Assembly: GCA_009693985.1 (NCBI GenBank)
Contig: SHWE01000001.1
Location: 26,526 to 90,525 of the forward strand
DNA length: 64,000 nucleotides
Direction of reading: 5' to 3'
DNA from: Alphaproteobacteria bacterium
GTDB lineage: Bacteria; Pseudomonadota; Alphaproteobacteria; Micropepsales; Micropepsaceae
Both the position numbers and the translations under genes were made by a program. The notes beneath the pieces are model-generated. The model saw only the letters and a list, made by a program, of their open reading frames with translations, had not been told where the DNA came from and ran no database searches. Positions 1 to 8,374 of the stretch are shown in pieces; position 1 is the stretch's first letter; every line of letters begins with the position of its first letter.

Positions 1-281
1 TCGGGGTTGAGTGCGCCGCGCCCCGGCACTTCCACCAGGTAGCAACCCCATTTCGTTTCCGTGCCGTGAAGCTGGATATAAGTGCCGCGCCCACCGGTGC
101 GTTTCCAGGGTTGCAACGGCAAATTGCGCACATTGCCGATGCCGATGTCGCGGAAACAGGGAATGCCTTCGGAATCCATGAACAGATCGTAGGGCGTCTT
201 CACGCGCCCCCATTTGCCGAGACCGGCGCGCTGCCCCGCTTTGGGCTCGTGCCAATGGGTTTTCGTCGCGACGTCGTGCAT
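1..281 (-). CDS. Bicupin protein, N-terminal part (runs off the window)
   Basis: The first 93 codons of a minus-strand gene, starting at the ATG whose complement is at 279-281. The translation begins MHDVATKTHWHEP and aligns without gaps to the start of the bicupin encoded at 8375-9592, at roughly two thirds identity by eye, including the shared stretches SEGIP, QPWKR and KWGCY. The two are therefore paralogues. The cupin barrels themselves lie beyond the window edge, so metal ligands cannot be checked. It is divergent from the FAH hydrolase operon at 407, with 125 bp between them that probably hold both promoters. Substrate is unknown; the setting suggests aromatic-acid catabolism. Confidence 0.85.
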   Translation of the reverse strand, partial: MHDVATKTHWHEPKAGQRAGLGKWGRVKTPYDLFMDSEGIPCFRDIGIGNVRNLPLQPWKRTGGRGTYIQLHGTETKWGCYLVEVPGRGALNP

Positions 282-406
282 GGCGGTCTCGTTCTTTGGA
301 TATGGGTTGGGGCCAGAATAGCCATTGGGGCGGTTGCGTCAAACGCGCCGCCGATGGGCCTGGAACGGCGCTTGACGGGAGGGCGTTTCCCGCTAATTTC
401 GCGAGC

Positions 407-1273
407 ATGTCCGCTCTTCGCTTGGCCAGTTTCCGGTATCAAACCCGCGACCTCTATGGGGCGGTGACGGAAGGCGGCATCGTCGATCTTTCCAAGCGTC
501 TGGGAGCGAAATATCCCGCGCTGATTGACCTCATCGCCGCTGGCGCCGTCGCCGAAGCGCGCAAGGCGGCCGATGCACCGGCCGACTACAGCCACGCCGA
601 TGTGACATTCCTGCGGCCGGTACCGAAGCCGGAAAAGATCATCTGCGTCGGCATCAATTATCCCGAGCGCGTGACCGAATACAAAGACGGCCGCGAGCCG
701 CCGAAATATCCGAACCTGTTCGTGCGCTTTCCCGACTCGCTGGTTGGCCATGAAGGCAAATTGGTGCGGCCCAAAGTGTCGGAGAAATTCGATTACGAGG
801 GCGAGATCGTTCTGGTGATGGGGAAGACCTGCCGCCAAGTGCCCTATGACAAGGCGCTCTCGATGGTGTTCGGTACCACGCTCGGCAATGAAGGAACGTT
901 GCGCGACTGGTTGCGTCACGGCTCGCTGAACGTCACGCAAGGAAAAAATTTCGACGCATCGGGAAGCCTCGGGCCGTGGATCGTGCCGGCGGAAGACGTC
1001 GATCCCGGATCGAATCTGCATCTAATGACACGCGTGAACGGCGAGTTGCGGCAGGACGATCACACGGCGCGACTGACCTGGAATTTCCCCTGGCTGATCG
1101 AATACATCACGAAATTCGCGACCCTGAAGCCGGGCGATCTCATTTTCACCGGCACGCCGGTCGGCGCCGGCGGCCATCAGACGCCGCCCGCCTGGCTGAA
1201 GCCGGGCGATGTGCTGGAAGTCGAAGTGCCGGAAATCGGCGTGTTACGGAATGTCGTCATAGACGAAAAATAA
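407..1273 (+). CDS. Fumarylacetoacetate hydrolase (FAH) family protein
   Basis: A 288-residue FAH-fold protein. This family hydrolyses or decarboxylates 2-oxo-acid products of aromatic ring cleavage, using a divalent metal held by an E-x-E...D set. The fold is marked by IICVGINYPE, then by FDYEGEIVLVMGK, which carries the metal-binding glutamates, and by the C-terminal IFTGTPVGAGG. An upstream in-frame ATG at 296 exists, but family alignment favours the start at 407, where the protein opens MSALRLASFRY. First gene of a plus-strand operon with the decarboxylase-like gene 36 bp downstream. A paralogue lies at 3128. It could be a fumarylpyruvate or oxopent-4-enoate type hydrolase; exact substrate is inferred from context only. 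Confidence 0.85.
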   Translation: MSALRLASFRYQTRDLYGAVTEGGIVDLSKRLGAKYPALIDLIAAGAVAEARKAADAPADYSHADVTFLRPVPKPEKIICVGINYPERVTEYKDGREPPKYPNLFVRFPDSLVGHEGKLVRPKVSEKFDYEGEIVLVMGKTCRQVPYDKALSMVFGTTLGNEGTLRDWLRHGSLNVTQGKNFDASGSLGPWIVPAEDVDPGSNLHLMTRVNGELRQDDHTARLTWNFPWLIEYITKFATLKPGDLIFTGTPVGAGGHQTPPAWLKPGDVLEVEVPEIGVLRNVVIDEK

Positions 1274-1309
1274 AAGCACGCGTGAGTGACGCGGGCTAGG
1301 TGGGGAACG

Positions 1310-2308
1310 ATGGCCAAATTGAAGCTCTCCTTCGCGTGCGCGCTCTATGACCGCATGCAGCCGCTTTATACGGGCGAGGTCGAGCCCGACGGCATTGAGC
1401 TGAATTTCATGCCCATCGAGGAACCGCGGCCGATCTTCGACCGCATGTCTGGCGGTCAGGAATTCGACGTCGCCGAATATTCGTCTTCCGAATTCGTGCA
1501 GCGCTTCGCCAATAAGCAATGCCCGTTCGTCGCCTTGCCGGTATTTCCCTCACGCGCGTTTCGCCACGGCTTCATCGCCATCAACAAGAAGTCCGGCATC
1601 ACCAAGCCCAAGGATTTGGAGGGCAAGCGCGTCGGCGTGCCGCTCTACACGATGACGGCGGCGATCTTCATTCGCGGCCTTCTGCAACATGAATATGGCG
1701 TGGACTTCGAGAAGATCCATTGGGTGCAGGGCGCGGTGAACCATGCCGGCAGCCACGGCGATCCGCATGTGTTGCCGCTGTTGAAACCGATGAATGTCGA
1801 GCCGGCGCCGGGCGGGAAATCCCTCAGCGCTCTGATCGAACAGGGCATCGTCGATGCGACGCTCGGCACGTCGCTGCCGGAATCCATCCGCACCAATCCC
1901 GACATCGGGCGGCTGTTCCCGAATTATGTCGAACTGGAAAAGGAATATTACAAGCGCACCGGCATCTATCCGATCATGCATCTGATCGCGATTCGCAAAG
2001 ACATCTACGAGCGCTATCCGTTCGTCGCGACCAGCCTCTACAACGCCTTCGTCAAGGCAAAGCGGATCGCGCTGCGCAACATGTATAATCTGCGCGCGCT
2101 GCGCTACATGACGCCCTGGCTGATGCGCGACATCGACGAAATCTACGATGTCTTCAACGGCGATCCCTGGCCCTATGGCGTCGAGCCTAACCGCCGCACG
2201 CTCGAAGCGCTCGTCACCTATTTGAAAGACCAACATTTGATCGCGGACGCCCCCAAGGTCGACGATCTGTTCGTGCCGTCCTATGGCGAGCCCGATTCCT
2301 GGTTCTAG
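1310..2308 (+). CDS. 4,5-dihydroxyphthalate decarboxylase-like (Pht5-type) protein
   Basis: A 332-residue protein resembling 4,5-dihydroxyphthalate decarboxylase, a family with a periplasmic-binding-protein fold. Supporting stretches are KLKLSFACALYDRM at the N-terminus, EFDVAEYSSSEF, and the hinge region LEGKRVGVPLYTMTA. There is no signal peptide, which argues against a true ABC solute receptor and for a cytoplasmic enzyme. The start at 1310 drops eight residues from the longest frame because MAKLKLSF is the usual family start. It sits between an FAH hydrolase and a class II aldolase. In phthalate catabolism this step yields protocatechuate, which the lig operon at 10.2-16 kb would cleave. 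Many members of this family have untested substrates, so the exact reaction is inference. Confidence 0.7.
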   Translation: MAKLKLSFACALYDRMQPLYTGEVEPDGIELNFMPIEEPRPIFDRMSGGQEFDVAEYSSSEFVQRFANKQCPFVALPVFPSRAFRHGFIAINKKSGITKPKDLEGKRVGVPLYTMTAAIFIRGLLQHEYGVDFEKIHWVQGAVNHAGSHGDPHVLPLLKPMNVEPAPGGKSLSALIEQGIVDATLGTSLPESIRTNPDIGRLFPNYVELEKEYYKRTGIYPIMHLIAIRKDIYERYPFVATSLYNAFVKAKRIALRNMYNLRALRYMTPWLMRDIDEIYDVFNGDPWPYGVEPNRRTLEALVTYLKDQHLIADAPKVDDLFVPSYGEPDSWF

Positions 2309-2330
2309 AATTCCACTCGGAGATTTGCGC

Positions 2331-3131
2331 ATGTCGAAATTGAAAACTCTCATCAACGATCTGGTGATCGCTAATCGCATCCTCGCCAATGAGGACGTGG
2401 TCGATGCCTATGGCCATGTCAGCGTGCGCCATCCCGACGATCCGAGCCGCTTCTTTCTCGCCCGTTCGCTGGCCCCGGAATTCATCACCCCCGCCGACAT
2501 CATGGAATTCACGCTCGACGGCGTACCGGTCAAGAAGGGCGGGCCGTCGCCCTATCTCGAACGCTTCATCCATGGCGGCATCTTCGAAGCGCGGCCCGAT
2601 GTCGTGGCGGTGGTGCATGCGCACGCGGAAGACACCCTTCCGTTCGGTCTGGTGGAAACGCCGATGCGCCCCGTGATCCATTCAGGCAGCTTCATCGGCG
2701 CGAAGGTTCCGGTATGGGATATCGCCGACAAGTTCGGCGACACCAATTTGCTCGTCGCCAATGTCGAACAGGGCCAGGATTTGGCCAAAACGCTCGGGCC
2801 CAACAATGTCGCGCTGATGCGTGGGCACGGCTTTGCCTGTGCCGCGCGCTCGCTGATCGAAGTGGTGCGCATGTCGGTGTACCTGCCGCGCAATGCGCGC
2901 GCGCTGTCCGGCGCCAAGCAATTGGGCGGCGCGGTCAAATATCTCAGCCAGGGCGAGATCGACGCGCGCAATCGCGGCTATAGCCCCTATTCGGTCGAGA
3001 CGTGGCGGGCCTGGCATTATTGGGCGACCAAAGCGGGCGTCGGCAATATGGTGACGCGCCCCGATACGAAGGTCGCGGTGTCGAAGAAGCCGGCGAAGAA
3101 ATCGAAGACGGCGAAGGGCAAGAAAAAATGA
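2331..3131 (+). CDS. Class II aldolase/adducin family protein
   Basis: A 266-residue protein of the class II aldolase/adducin fold, whose members cleave or decarboxylate sugar phosphates and hydroxy-acids using zinc. The start at 2331 gives MSKLKTLINDLVIANRIL. Typical landmarks are DAYGHVSVRH near the N-terminus, the metal-binding VVHAHAED stretch and a later MRGHGFACAA. The last 20 or so residues form a Lys-rich tail (KKPAKKSKTAKGKKK) outside the fold. The gene lies 22 bp after the decarboxylase-like gene and its stop overlaps the start of the next FAH gene (ATGA), so translation is probably coupled. It may act as a decarboxylase or hydratase-lyase in the same aromatic route. Confidence 0.85.
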   Translation: MSKLKTLINDLVIANRILANEDVVDAYGHVSVRHPDDPSRFFLARSLAPEFITPADIMEFTLDGVPVKKGGPSPYLERFIHGGIFEARPDVVAVVHAHAEDTLPFGLVETPMRPVIHSGSFIGAKVPVWDIADKFGDTNLLVANVEQGQDLAKTLGPNNVALMRGHGFACAARSLIEVVRMSVYLPRNARALSGAKQLGGAVKYLSQGEIDARNRGYSPYSVETWRAWHYWATKAGVGNMVTRPDTKVAVSKKPAKKSKTAKGKKK

Positions 3132-3976
3132 AGCTCGCAAGCTATCTTATAGACGGCAACCCCGCCTTCGGTCTCGTTACCGATTTGGGCGTCATCACGC
3201 TGTCGGATCGCCTCAGAAAGCCGGCGATGACATTGCGCGAAGCGTTGGCCGACGGCGAAGCGTTCGACGAGATGCTGAAGCTCGCCAAGGGCGCGGAGCC
3301 CGACCACCCGCTCGAAGGGCTTCACTATCTTCCGACCATCACCGATCCGGGCAAGATCCTTTGCGTCGGCATCAATTACCGCGCCCACGCCGCCGAGCAC
3401 GGTCATGCCGCCGCGGAGAAGCCCAATATCTTCACCAAATTCACCGACTGCCTCGCCGCCCATAATGATGTGATGTGGCGGCCCAAGGCGTCGGCGTGCC
3501 TCGATTTCGAAGGCGAGCTGGTCGTCGTCATCGGCAAGGGCGGCCGGGCGATTCCAGCCGAAGACGCGCTGAGCCACGTCGCAGGCTATACGTGTTTCTG
3601 CGACGGCTCGGTGCGCGACTTCATCAAGGTCTCGCTGATCACGGGAAAAAATTTCCCGATGACGAGTCCCTTGGGCCCGTGGATGGTGACCGCGGATGAA
3701 ATCCCGGACCCGTCAAAGCTGACGCTGACGACGCGGCTGAACGGCGCGGTGATGCAACATTCCGGCGTGGACATGCTGATGCACGACGTGCCGGCGCTGA
3801 TCGCCTATTGCTCGGCGTTCACGGAGTTGGCGCCGGGCGACATCATCGCCACCGGCACGCCGGAAGGCATCGGCGCGCGGCGAACGCCGCCGGTGTGGAT
3901 GAAAGCCGGCGATGTGCTGGAAGTGGAAATCTCCAACATCGGCACGCTGCACTCGCGCATCATCGACGAGCCGTAA
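3128..3976 (+). CDS. FAH family hydrolase, second copy
   Basis: A 282-residue FAH-family protein with the typical landmarks ILCVGINYRAHAAEHG, CLDFEGELVVVIGKG (metal-binding glutamates) and IATGTPEGIGARR. The ATG at 3128 overlaps the TGA of the aldolase gene, so it is the last gene of the 407-3976 operon. The neighbouring minus-strand gene is gentisate dioxygenase-like, and a zeta-class GST that could serve as maleylpyruvate isomerase lies at 34735, so fumarylpyruvate hydrolase is an attractive role for this protein or its paralogue at 407. That assignment is inference; acylpyruvase or ureidoglycolate-lyase-like activity cannot be excluded. Confidence 0.85.
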   Translation: MKLASYLIDGNPAFGLVTDLGVITLSDRLRKPAMTLREALADGEAFDEMLKLAKGAEPDHPLEGLHYLPTITDPGKILCVGINYRAHAAEHGHAAAEKPNIFTKFTDCLAAHNDVMWRPKASACLDFEGELVVVIGKGGRAIPAEDALSHVAGYTCFCDGSVRDFIKVSLITGKNFPMTSPLGPWMVTADEIPDPSKLTLTTRLNGAVMQHSGVDMLMHDVPALIAYCSAFTELAPGDIIATGTPEGIGARRTPPVWMKAGDVLEVEISNIGTLHSRIIDEP

Positions 3977-3984
3977 CCTCTTCT

Positions 3985-4034
3985 TCCCTCCCCCCTTGTG
4001 GGGGAAGGTGTCGCGAAGCGACGGAAGGGGGGAT
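3985..4034. repeat. Dispersed GC-rich palindromic element, copy 1
   Basis: Between two converging genes lies CTCCCCCCTTGTGGGGGAAG followed by a small hairpin (TCGCGAAGCGA) and CGGAAGGGGGG, so the two ends pair as a long imperfect palindrome. The same layout recurs at 34689-34736 with a different inner hairpin. Elements of this type are common between genes in alphaproteobacteria. It may terminate transcription from both sides here. Confidence 0.75.
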
Positions 4035-5251
4035 TACTGCACGATCTGGGTGATCGAGCCGTCGGCGTTCTTGCCCTGCGAACGATATTGCCCGAGCGCC
4101 GTCAGCAAAGCCTTGTCCGACACCGTGTAGAGCACCGCGTCGTTCTTGCCGGTGTTGACGTGACGGCGCCACAGGAAGTTCGGCACCGCCATGATGTCGT
4201 TCTTCACCCAATCGAAGCGCTGACCGCCGATCTCCGAGAAGCCTTCGCCTTCCAACACCACGATGAAGGTGGAACAGGTCTCGCGCTTAAAGCCGGTTTC
4301 TTCGCCCGGCCGCAAGCTTTGCGCGCAATAATCGAGCGAGGCGAAGACCGGCCCACCGGTGACCGGATTGACGAATTGCATCTTGATGCCTTCGAATGGA
4401 TCGCCCTTCTCACCGCGAAGCGCGCGCAACGTATCCATCACATCGACGCCCTTGTAGTGGAACATCGGCGAGGTGTTTTGGCCCCAGCCGCGCTGGTTCG
4501 GCGCGAACACGGGCTTCAACCCGCCATGACCGTACATGCGCGTCGAATGGCCGTCGGAATGAACCGCCGGCTGCGATTTCGCGTTCGACTTCGCGGCATC
4601 CTGCGCCGCGATATAACCCTGATCGACCCACACGGCATCCAGATATTCCATCAGCGGCCAATCCAGCATGTCGATCCAGATCATCGGATCCGGATCGTCA
4701 TTGCCGTGATCGTGCCAGGTGCCGTTCGGCGTGAACACGATGTCGCCGCGGCGGCATTCGCAGCGCTCGCCTTCGACATTGGTATAGCCGCCTCTGTCCG
4801 ACAGGATCGTGCGGCTGGCGTTCGGGCTGTGCACATGGGCGGGCGCGACGTCGCCATGATTGTAGATGGCGATGGCGCAGCGGATCGTGTTGGTGATCTG
4901 CAAGCGTCCACCGAGTCCCGGATTGGTGAGCAGGATGCCCTGACGGTCGGTGCGCTCCAAGAGCTCGCCTTTGGCCTCGCCGGCGATTTCAGAGATCTTC
5001 TGCAAGTAAGGATAGATTTCGCTCCAGCGCCAGCGATGCGCCAGCATCTTCATCTGGTTCGCCGCGACGCGCCCCTTGGCAAGCTCGCCGGCGCCCGACT
5101 CCCCGCCCATATCCACGAACCACGGCCGCTGCGCCGGGGAATTCGCCTGCGTGCGAATCCAGGCGTTCAGCTTCGCGGTTTCGGTGTTGAGCTGGTCGAG
5201 CTGCTCGGCCGGGCTCGCCTTCTTCTGGGCCGGGTTCGTCACGACGGTCAT
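4034..5251 (-). CDS. Gentisate 1,2-dioxygenase-like bicupin dioxygenase
   Basis: A 405-residue two-cupin protein resembling gentisate and 1-hydroxy-2-naphthoate dioxygenases, Fe(II) enzymes that open the ring between a hydroxyl and a carboxyl-bearing carbon. The first cupin shows APAHVHSPNASRTILSD (HxH ligands) and NGTWHDHGN (distal His); the second barrel is more degenerate. The start at 5251 follows a GAGGAG ribosome site about seven bases upstream; the longer frame to 5281 lacks one. The product of gentisate cleavage, maleylpyruvate, would need an isomerase (GST at 34735) and an FAH hydrolase (3128 or 407). An FNR/FixK-type box lies upstream at 5314-5327. Salicylate or a hydroxynaphthoate is an alternative substrate. 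Confidence 0.85.
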   Translation of the reverse strand: MTVVTNPAQKKASPAEQLDQLNTETAKLNAWIRTQANSPAQRPWFVDMGGESGAGELAKGRVAANQMKMLAHRWRWSEIYPYLQKISEIAGEAKGELLERTDRQGILLTNPGLGGRLQITNTIRCAIAIYNHGDVAPAHVHSPNASRTILSDRGGYTNVEGERCECRRGDIVFTPNGTWHDHGNDDPDPMIWIDMLDWPLMEYLDAVWVDQGYIAAQDAAKSNAKSQPAVHSDGHSTRMYGHGGLKPVFAPNQRGWGQNTSPMFHYKGVDVMDTLRALRGEKGDPFEGIKMQFVNPVTGGPVFASLDYCAQSLRPGEETGFKRETCSTFIVVLEGEGFSEIGGQRFDWVKNDIMAVPNFLWRRHVNTGKNDAVLYTVSDKALLTALGQYRSQGKNADGSITQIVQ

Positions 5252-5313
5252 TGACTGCTCCTCACAAGGCTTTGCCATCAAATATAATGCTGCCAGAAAC
5301 TTAGCAAACGGGG

Positions 5314-5327
5314 TTGATCGAGATCAA
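5314..5327. promoter_or_regulatory. FNR/FixK (CRP-family) box
   Basis: TTGAT-CGAG-ATCAA is a perfect match to the FNR/FixK/Anr consensus TTGAT-N4-ATCAA. Its centre lies about 70 bases upstream of the start codon of the gentisate dioxygenase-like gene. A class II activator position (-41.5) would put the transcript start near 5279, leaving a leader of about 28 bases. The other neighbour is the 3' end of a convergently placed stop codon on the same strand, so only the dioxygenase can be the target. Function is inferred from the motif and its position. Confidence 0.6.
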
Positions 5328-5341
5328 TAAACCGCAATGTT

Positions 5342-6127
5342 TCAGCCAGCTTTAAGCAGGAAATCCTTGAGCGTCTTGGTAAAGAATTGGGGCTGTTCGA
5401 GATTGGAAATGTGCCCGGCGCCCGGCACCTCGATAAAGGCGGAACCCGCAACGCCAGTGTGCAGCGCCTTGGTGCCGGGAAGCGCCGCGTCCTTGCCGCC
5501 GCAGATGAATAGCGTGGGCGTCGTGATCGCGCCGAGACCGGGACGCAAATCGAAATCGGAGAGCGCATAGGCGCAGCCGACGAAGCCCGCGACCGGCGTG
5601 GTGCGGATCATCTGGCGCACCTTGTTGGCGGTGGCCGGATTGGCGGCAAGGTACTCCGCCGGGAACCAGCGGCCGAGGGTGGGTTCGACCAGCGCCGCGA
5701 TACCCTTGTCGCGGGCAAGCGCGATACGCTCCTCCCATTGCTGGGCCGATTGCGGCGTCGAGGCGGGCCCGCAATCGCACGGCACCAGGCGGTCCACGCG
5801 GCCAGGATGTTTCTCGGCCAGCGCGACGGCGGTCATGCCGCCCATCGAGAGACCGACGAAATGGGCGCGCGCGATGTTGAGCGCGTCATAGAGCCCGATC
5901 ACGTCGGCGACCAGCGTGTCGAAATTGTAGCGCCCGTCCGGCGCGTCGGTCTTGCCGTGGCCACGCTGGTCGTAGCGCAGCACGCGGAAATCCTTGGCGA
6001 GGGCCGCGGCCTGGTCGTCCCACATCGAAAGATTGGTCGCGAGCGAGTTGGAGAACACGACCCAGGGCGCGCCCTCTCTGCCGTCGATCTCGCAATTGAA
6101 CGTGATTCCGTTGGCTTTGACTTTCAT
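5342..6127 (-). CDS. 3-oxoadipate enol-lactonase-like alpha/beta hydrolase
   Basis: A 261-residue alpha/beta hydrolase with all catalytic parts visible: nucleophile Ser94 in GLSMGG, Asp213 in CGGKDA, and His239 in GAGHIS. The overall pattern, including RYDQRGHGKTDAP and the length, is that of 3-oxoadipate enol-lactonase (PcaD), which opens a ring-cleavage lactone to 3-oxoadipate. No other beta-ketoadipate genes are in the window, so another lactone or ester from the local pathway may be the real substrate. The start at 6127 is the ATG of MKVKANGITF; a seven-residue longer frame has no family support. The next gene upstream ends eight bases away, suggesting co-transcription. Confidence 0.8.
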   Translation of the reverse strand: MKVKANGITFNCEIDGREGAPWVVFSNSLATNLSMWDDQAAALAKDFRVLRYDQRGHGKTDAPDGRYNFDTLVADVIGLYDALNIARAHFVGLSMGGMTAVALAEKHPGRVDRLVPCDCGPASTPQSAQQWEERIALARDKGIAALVEPTLGRWFPAEYLAANPATANKVRQMIRTTPVAGFVGCAYALSDFDLRPGLGAITTPTLFICGGKDAALPGTKALHTGVAGSAFIEVPGAGHISNLEQPQFFTKTLKDFLLKAG

Positions 6128-6135
6128 GGGGCGCC

Positions 6136-6912
6136 TCAGACTTTCCAAAAATCTTTCAGCAGAGCGAGCATAGCGGCGGGCGATGTCGTCGGCATGAAAT
6201 GGCCGGCATCGATGGTTTCGAAACGCGCGCCCGGAATCTGTTTGGCGATGGCCTCGGTGACGGCGACCGCGCGGATGAAATCCTGGCGGCCGGCGATCAC
6301 CAGCGTCGGACAGGCGATGGTCGAAAGCAGACTCATCATGTTGGTGCGCGCCATCATGCGGAAGGCAAGCCCGAAGCCGACGGGATCGTTGGCGAGATAA
6401 CGCCCGCGATAATTCTCGTAAGTCTCGCGATCCGACAATTTCGGCGGATAGGATTTGTCGAGCATGCCCGGAAGGATCGCGCGAATGCCTTCGGCTTCCG
6501 CCTTGGCCGCGACGCTATTGAGCGCATCGGCGCGGGACGGATCGACGCCGGGCGCCGGGTTGCAGAAGACGAGGGACGCCACCTTGCCGGGCGCACGCTT
6601 GTTGAATTCGAGCGCCTGCATGGAAGAGGCGGCCAGCGAGACGATATGGAAGGGCGGCGGCAAACCGGCGGCGGCGATCAGCGCTTCCAGATCATCAACC
6701 AGCGTTTCGATGCTGTATTGCGCGCGAACCTTTTCGCTCAAGCCGAAGCCGCGCTGGTCGTAGCGCAAGACCCGCATCTTCCCGGTCAGGCCCGGAACCA
6801 CGCCGTCCCAAGAATCGAGCGAGCCGCCGATTTCGTGCAGGAAGATCGCGGCCGGGCCGTTCCCTTCCACTTTGTAATGAAAGCTGGCGCCGTTTGCTGT
6901 TGTCCAAGGCAA
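6136..6912 (-). CDS. Alpha/beta hydrolase homologue with Ser-to-Ala nucleophile
   Basis: A 258-residue alpha/beta hydrolase-fold protein that aligns with its neighbour at 5342 along its whole length (RYDQRGFGLSEK, then the C-terminal DAGHFM). At the nucleophile elbow, where the neighbour has GLSMGG, it reads SLAASS, with codon GCC (Ala94) in the Ser position and both flanking glycines changed to Ser. Asp211 (GRQD) and His238 (AGHFM) of the triad are kept. It is therefore either a non-catalytic partner or an enzyme with altered chemistry, such as a cofactor-independent oxygenase-like or lyase role. It is likely co-transcribed with the enol-lactonase-like gene eight bases downstream. Confidence 0.8.
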   Translation of the reverse strand: MPWTTANGASFHYKVEGNGPAAIFLHEIGGSLDSWDGVVPGLTGKMRVLRYDQRGFGLSEKVRAQYSIETLVDDLEALIAAAGLPPPFHIVSLAASSMQALEFNKRAPGKVASLVFCNPAPGVDPSRADALNSVAAKAEAEGIRAILPGMLDKSYPPKLSDRETYENYRGRYLANDPVGFGLAFRMMARTNMMSLLSTIACPTLVIAGRQDFIRAVAVTEAIAKQIPGARFETIDAGHFMPTTSPAAMLALLKDFWKV

Positions 6913-7032
6913 AGCTACTGCTCCCCGAAAATGTTGAAACCAACTCTATAGACATGTCATGGCCCGCAAAAGCTAGCCATCCAGGCGAAGACGGGCTTGA
7001 TCTGCGCATGGACATGCGCCGGATGGATGGCG

Positions 7033-7050
7033 TCCCCGCGAAGGCGGGGA
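7033..7050. repeat. Intergenic REP-like palindrome
   Basis: TCCCCGC-GAAG-GCGGGGA is a short perfect stem of a type found scattered between genes in alphaproteobacteria (often as GTCCCCGCGAAGGCGGGGATC). It sits in the 166-bp gap between two minus-strand genes, together with a more degenerate version at about 6980-7000. It may attenuate transcription from the Rieske gene into the hydrolase gene. Confidence 0.65.
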
Positions 7051-7078
7051 TCAAGTCGGGCCATGACATTCCTGAAAA

Positions 7079-8365
7079 TCAAACCGTCGTGTGCGCGGCG
7101 CCTTCTTTCGCGGCGAGCGCATCGAGTGCCGCCGTCGCGAAGGGCTGATCGGGCCCGAGCACGATGGCGGCCGACCGCACCCGCTGATGCACGGGTTCGA
7201 CGCCGGGTGGCGCCGTTCCCTGTTCCACCAGCGCCTTCGCCGCACGGATCAGGCGGCGGCGCGCCATCACGATGCCCTTGTCGGTGCCGACGAGATTCTC
7301 CCGCGAGCGGTCGACGATGGTGCCCATGCTTTCCTGGATCGATGCATCCTGCATCGCGAAGCCTTCGACGCCGCCATAGGAGCGGCCGCGTTTTTGTGCC
7401 GCGCGGTCGATCAGATAATCATTGTCCTTATTCGCCGTCGGGCGGAACGTCACCGGATCGACCACGGTGTGGATGCCTGCGCCGTTCTTCATCTGCTCGA
7501 CGAGCTCGGGTTCCAGCGGCGATGTTACGCGATAGTCGAAGCTCCAGGTCCAGCAATTCTCATCGTCGCGTGGAATGAAAAAATGCCCGTGCACCGGATG
7601 ATTGCCGCGCGGCGGGATCATCGTGAAGGCCGGCATCACCCATTGCGTGATGCGCCAATAGAAATTGCCGTTGTCGGCGTTGCGCCGCGCGCCGATATAG
7701 AGCCCGCCCGGGCTTTCCACGACGTCGAACACCGGCATCAGGTCGCCCATATTGTATTGATTGCCCTTGGCGCCCTTGAACACCGGATCGGTTTCGAGAT
7801 CGCCGCGGTGCAGGAACGAGACATGGCTGGAATCGATGCCGCCTTCGAGCGCCTGTAGCCAATTGCATTCCTGCCAGCGCTTGGAGACGAAACGGTGCGC
7901 ATCGGGCACCAGTGTGAATTCCCATTCGGGCAGCGGCGGCTGGCGATCCGACGGACCCATATAGGTCCACAGGATTCCGCCGCGTTCGATCAGCGGATAG
8001 CCCGTCAGCTTAATGCGCTGGCAATGCGTGCTGCCGGCCAGCTCCGACGGGATTTCGACGCATTGGCCGGTGACGTCGTATTTCCAGCCATGATAGGGGC
8101 AGCGCAATCCGTTCTCTTCATTGCGCCCGAACCATAGCGACACGCGCCGGTGGGCGCAGAATTCCTCGATCAGGCCAAGCTTGCCGCTCGAATCGCGGAA
8201 CGCGATCAGCTTCTCCGACAGAAGCTCGCAACGCACCGGCGGGCAATCGTTCTCGGGCAATTCCGATGACAGCAGCGCCGGAATCCAATAGGCGCGAAAC
8301 ATCTGGCCCATCGGCGTGCCGGGGCCGGTGCGCGTGACGAATTCGTTCTGTTCCTTGACCAGCAT
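7079..8365 (-). CDS. Phthalate 4,5-dioxygenase-type Rieske oxygenase, alpha subunit
   Basis: A 428-residue ring-hydroxylating oxygenase. The Rieske [2Fe-2S] ligands are Cys70-x-His72 and Cys89-x2-His92 (CPYHGWK); the mononuclear iron site begins with Asp178, His181 and His186 in EGGIDSSHVSFLH. Length and the opening MLVKEQNEFVTRTGPGTPMG match the single-component-oxygenase type that needs a separate ferredoxin-reductase. No such reductase gene is present in the window. The gene lies nine bases downstream of the bicupin at 8375, so they are one transcript. A closely similar paralogue is at 55821. The substrate is probably an aromatic acid; phthalate fits the dihydroxyphthalate decarboxylase-like gene nearby, but demethylation of methoxybenzoates is also known in this family. 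Confidence 0.88.
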   Translation of the reverse strand: MLVKEQNEFVTRTGPGTPMGQMFRAYWIPALLSSELPENDCPPVRCELLSEKLIAFRDSSGKLGLIEEFCAHRRVSLWFGRNEENGLRCPYHGWKYDVTGQCVEIPSELAGSTHCQRIKLTGYPLIERGGILWTYMGPSDRQPPLPEWEFTLVPDAHRFVSKRWQECNWLQALEGGIDSSHVSFLHRGDLETDPVFKGAKGNQYNMGDLMPVFDVVESPGGLYIGARRNADNGNFYWRITQWVMPAFTMIPPRGNHPVHGHFFIPRDDENCWTWSFDYRVTSPLEPELVEQMKNGAGIHTVVDPVTFRPTANKDNDYLIDRAAQKRGRSYGGVEGFAMQDASIQESMGTIVDRSRENLVGTDKGIVMARRRLIRAAKALVEQGTAPPGVEPVHQRVRSAAIVLGPDQPFATAALDALAAKEGAAHTTV

Positions 8366-8374
8366 AGGGCGCTC

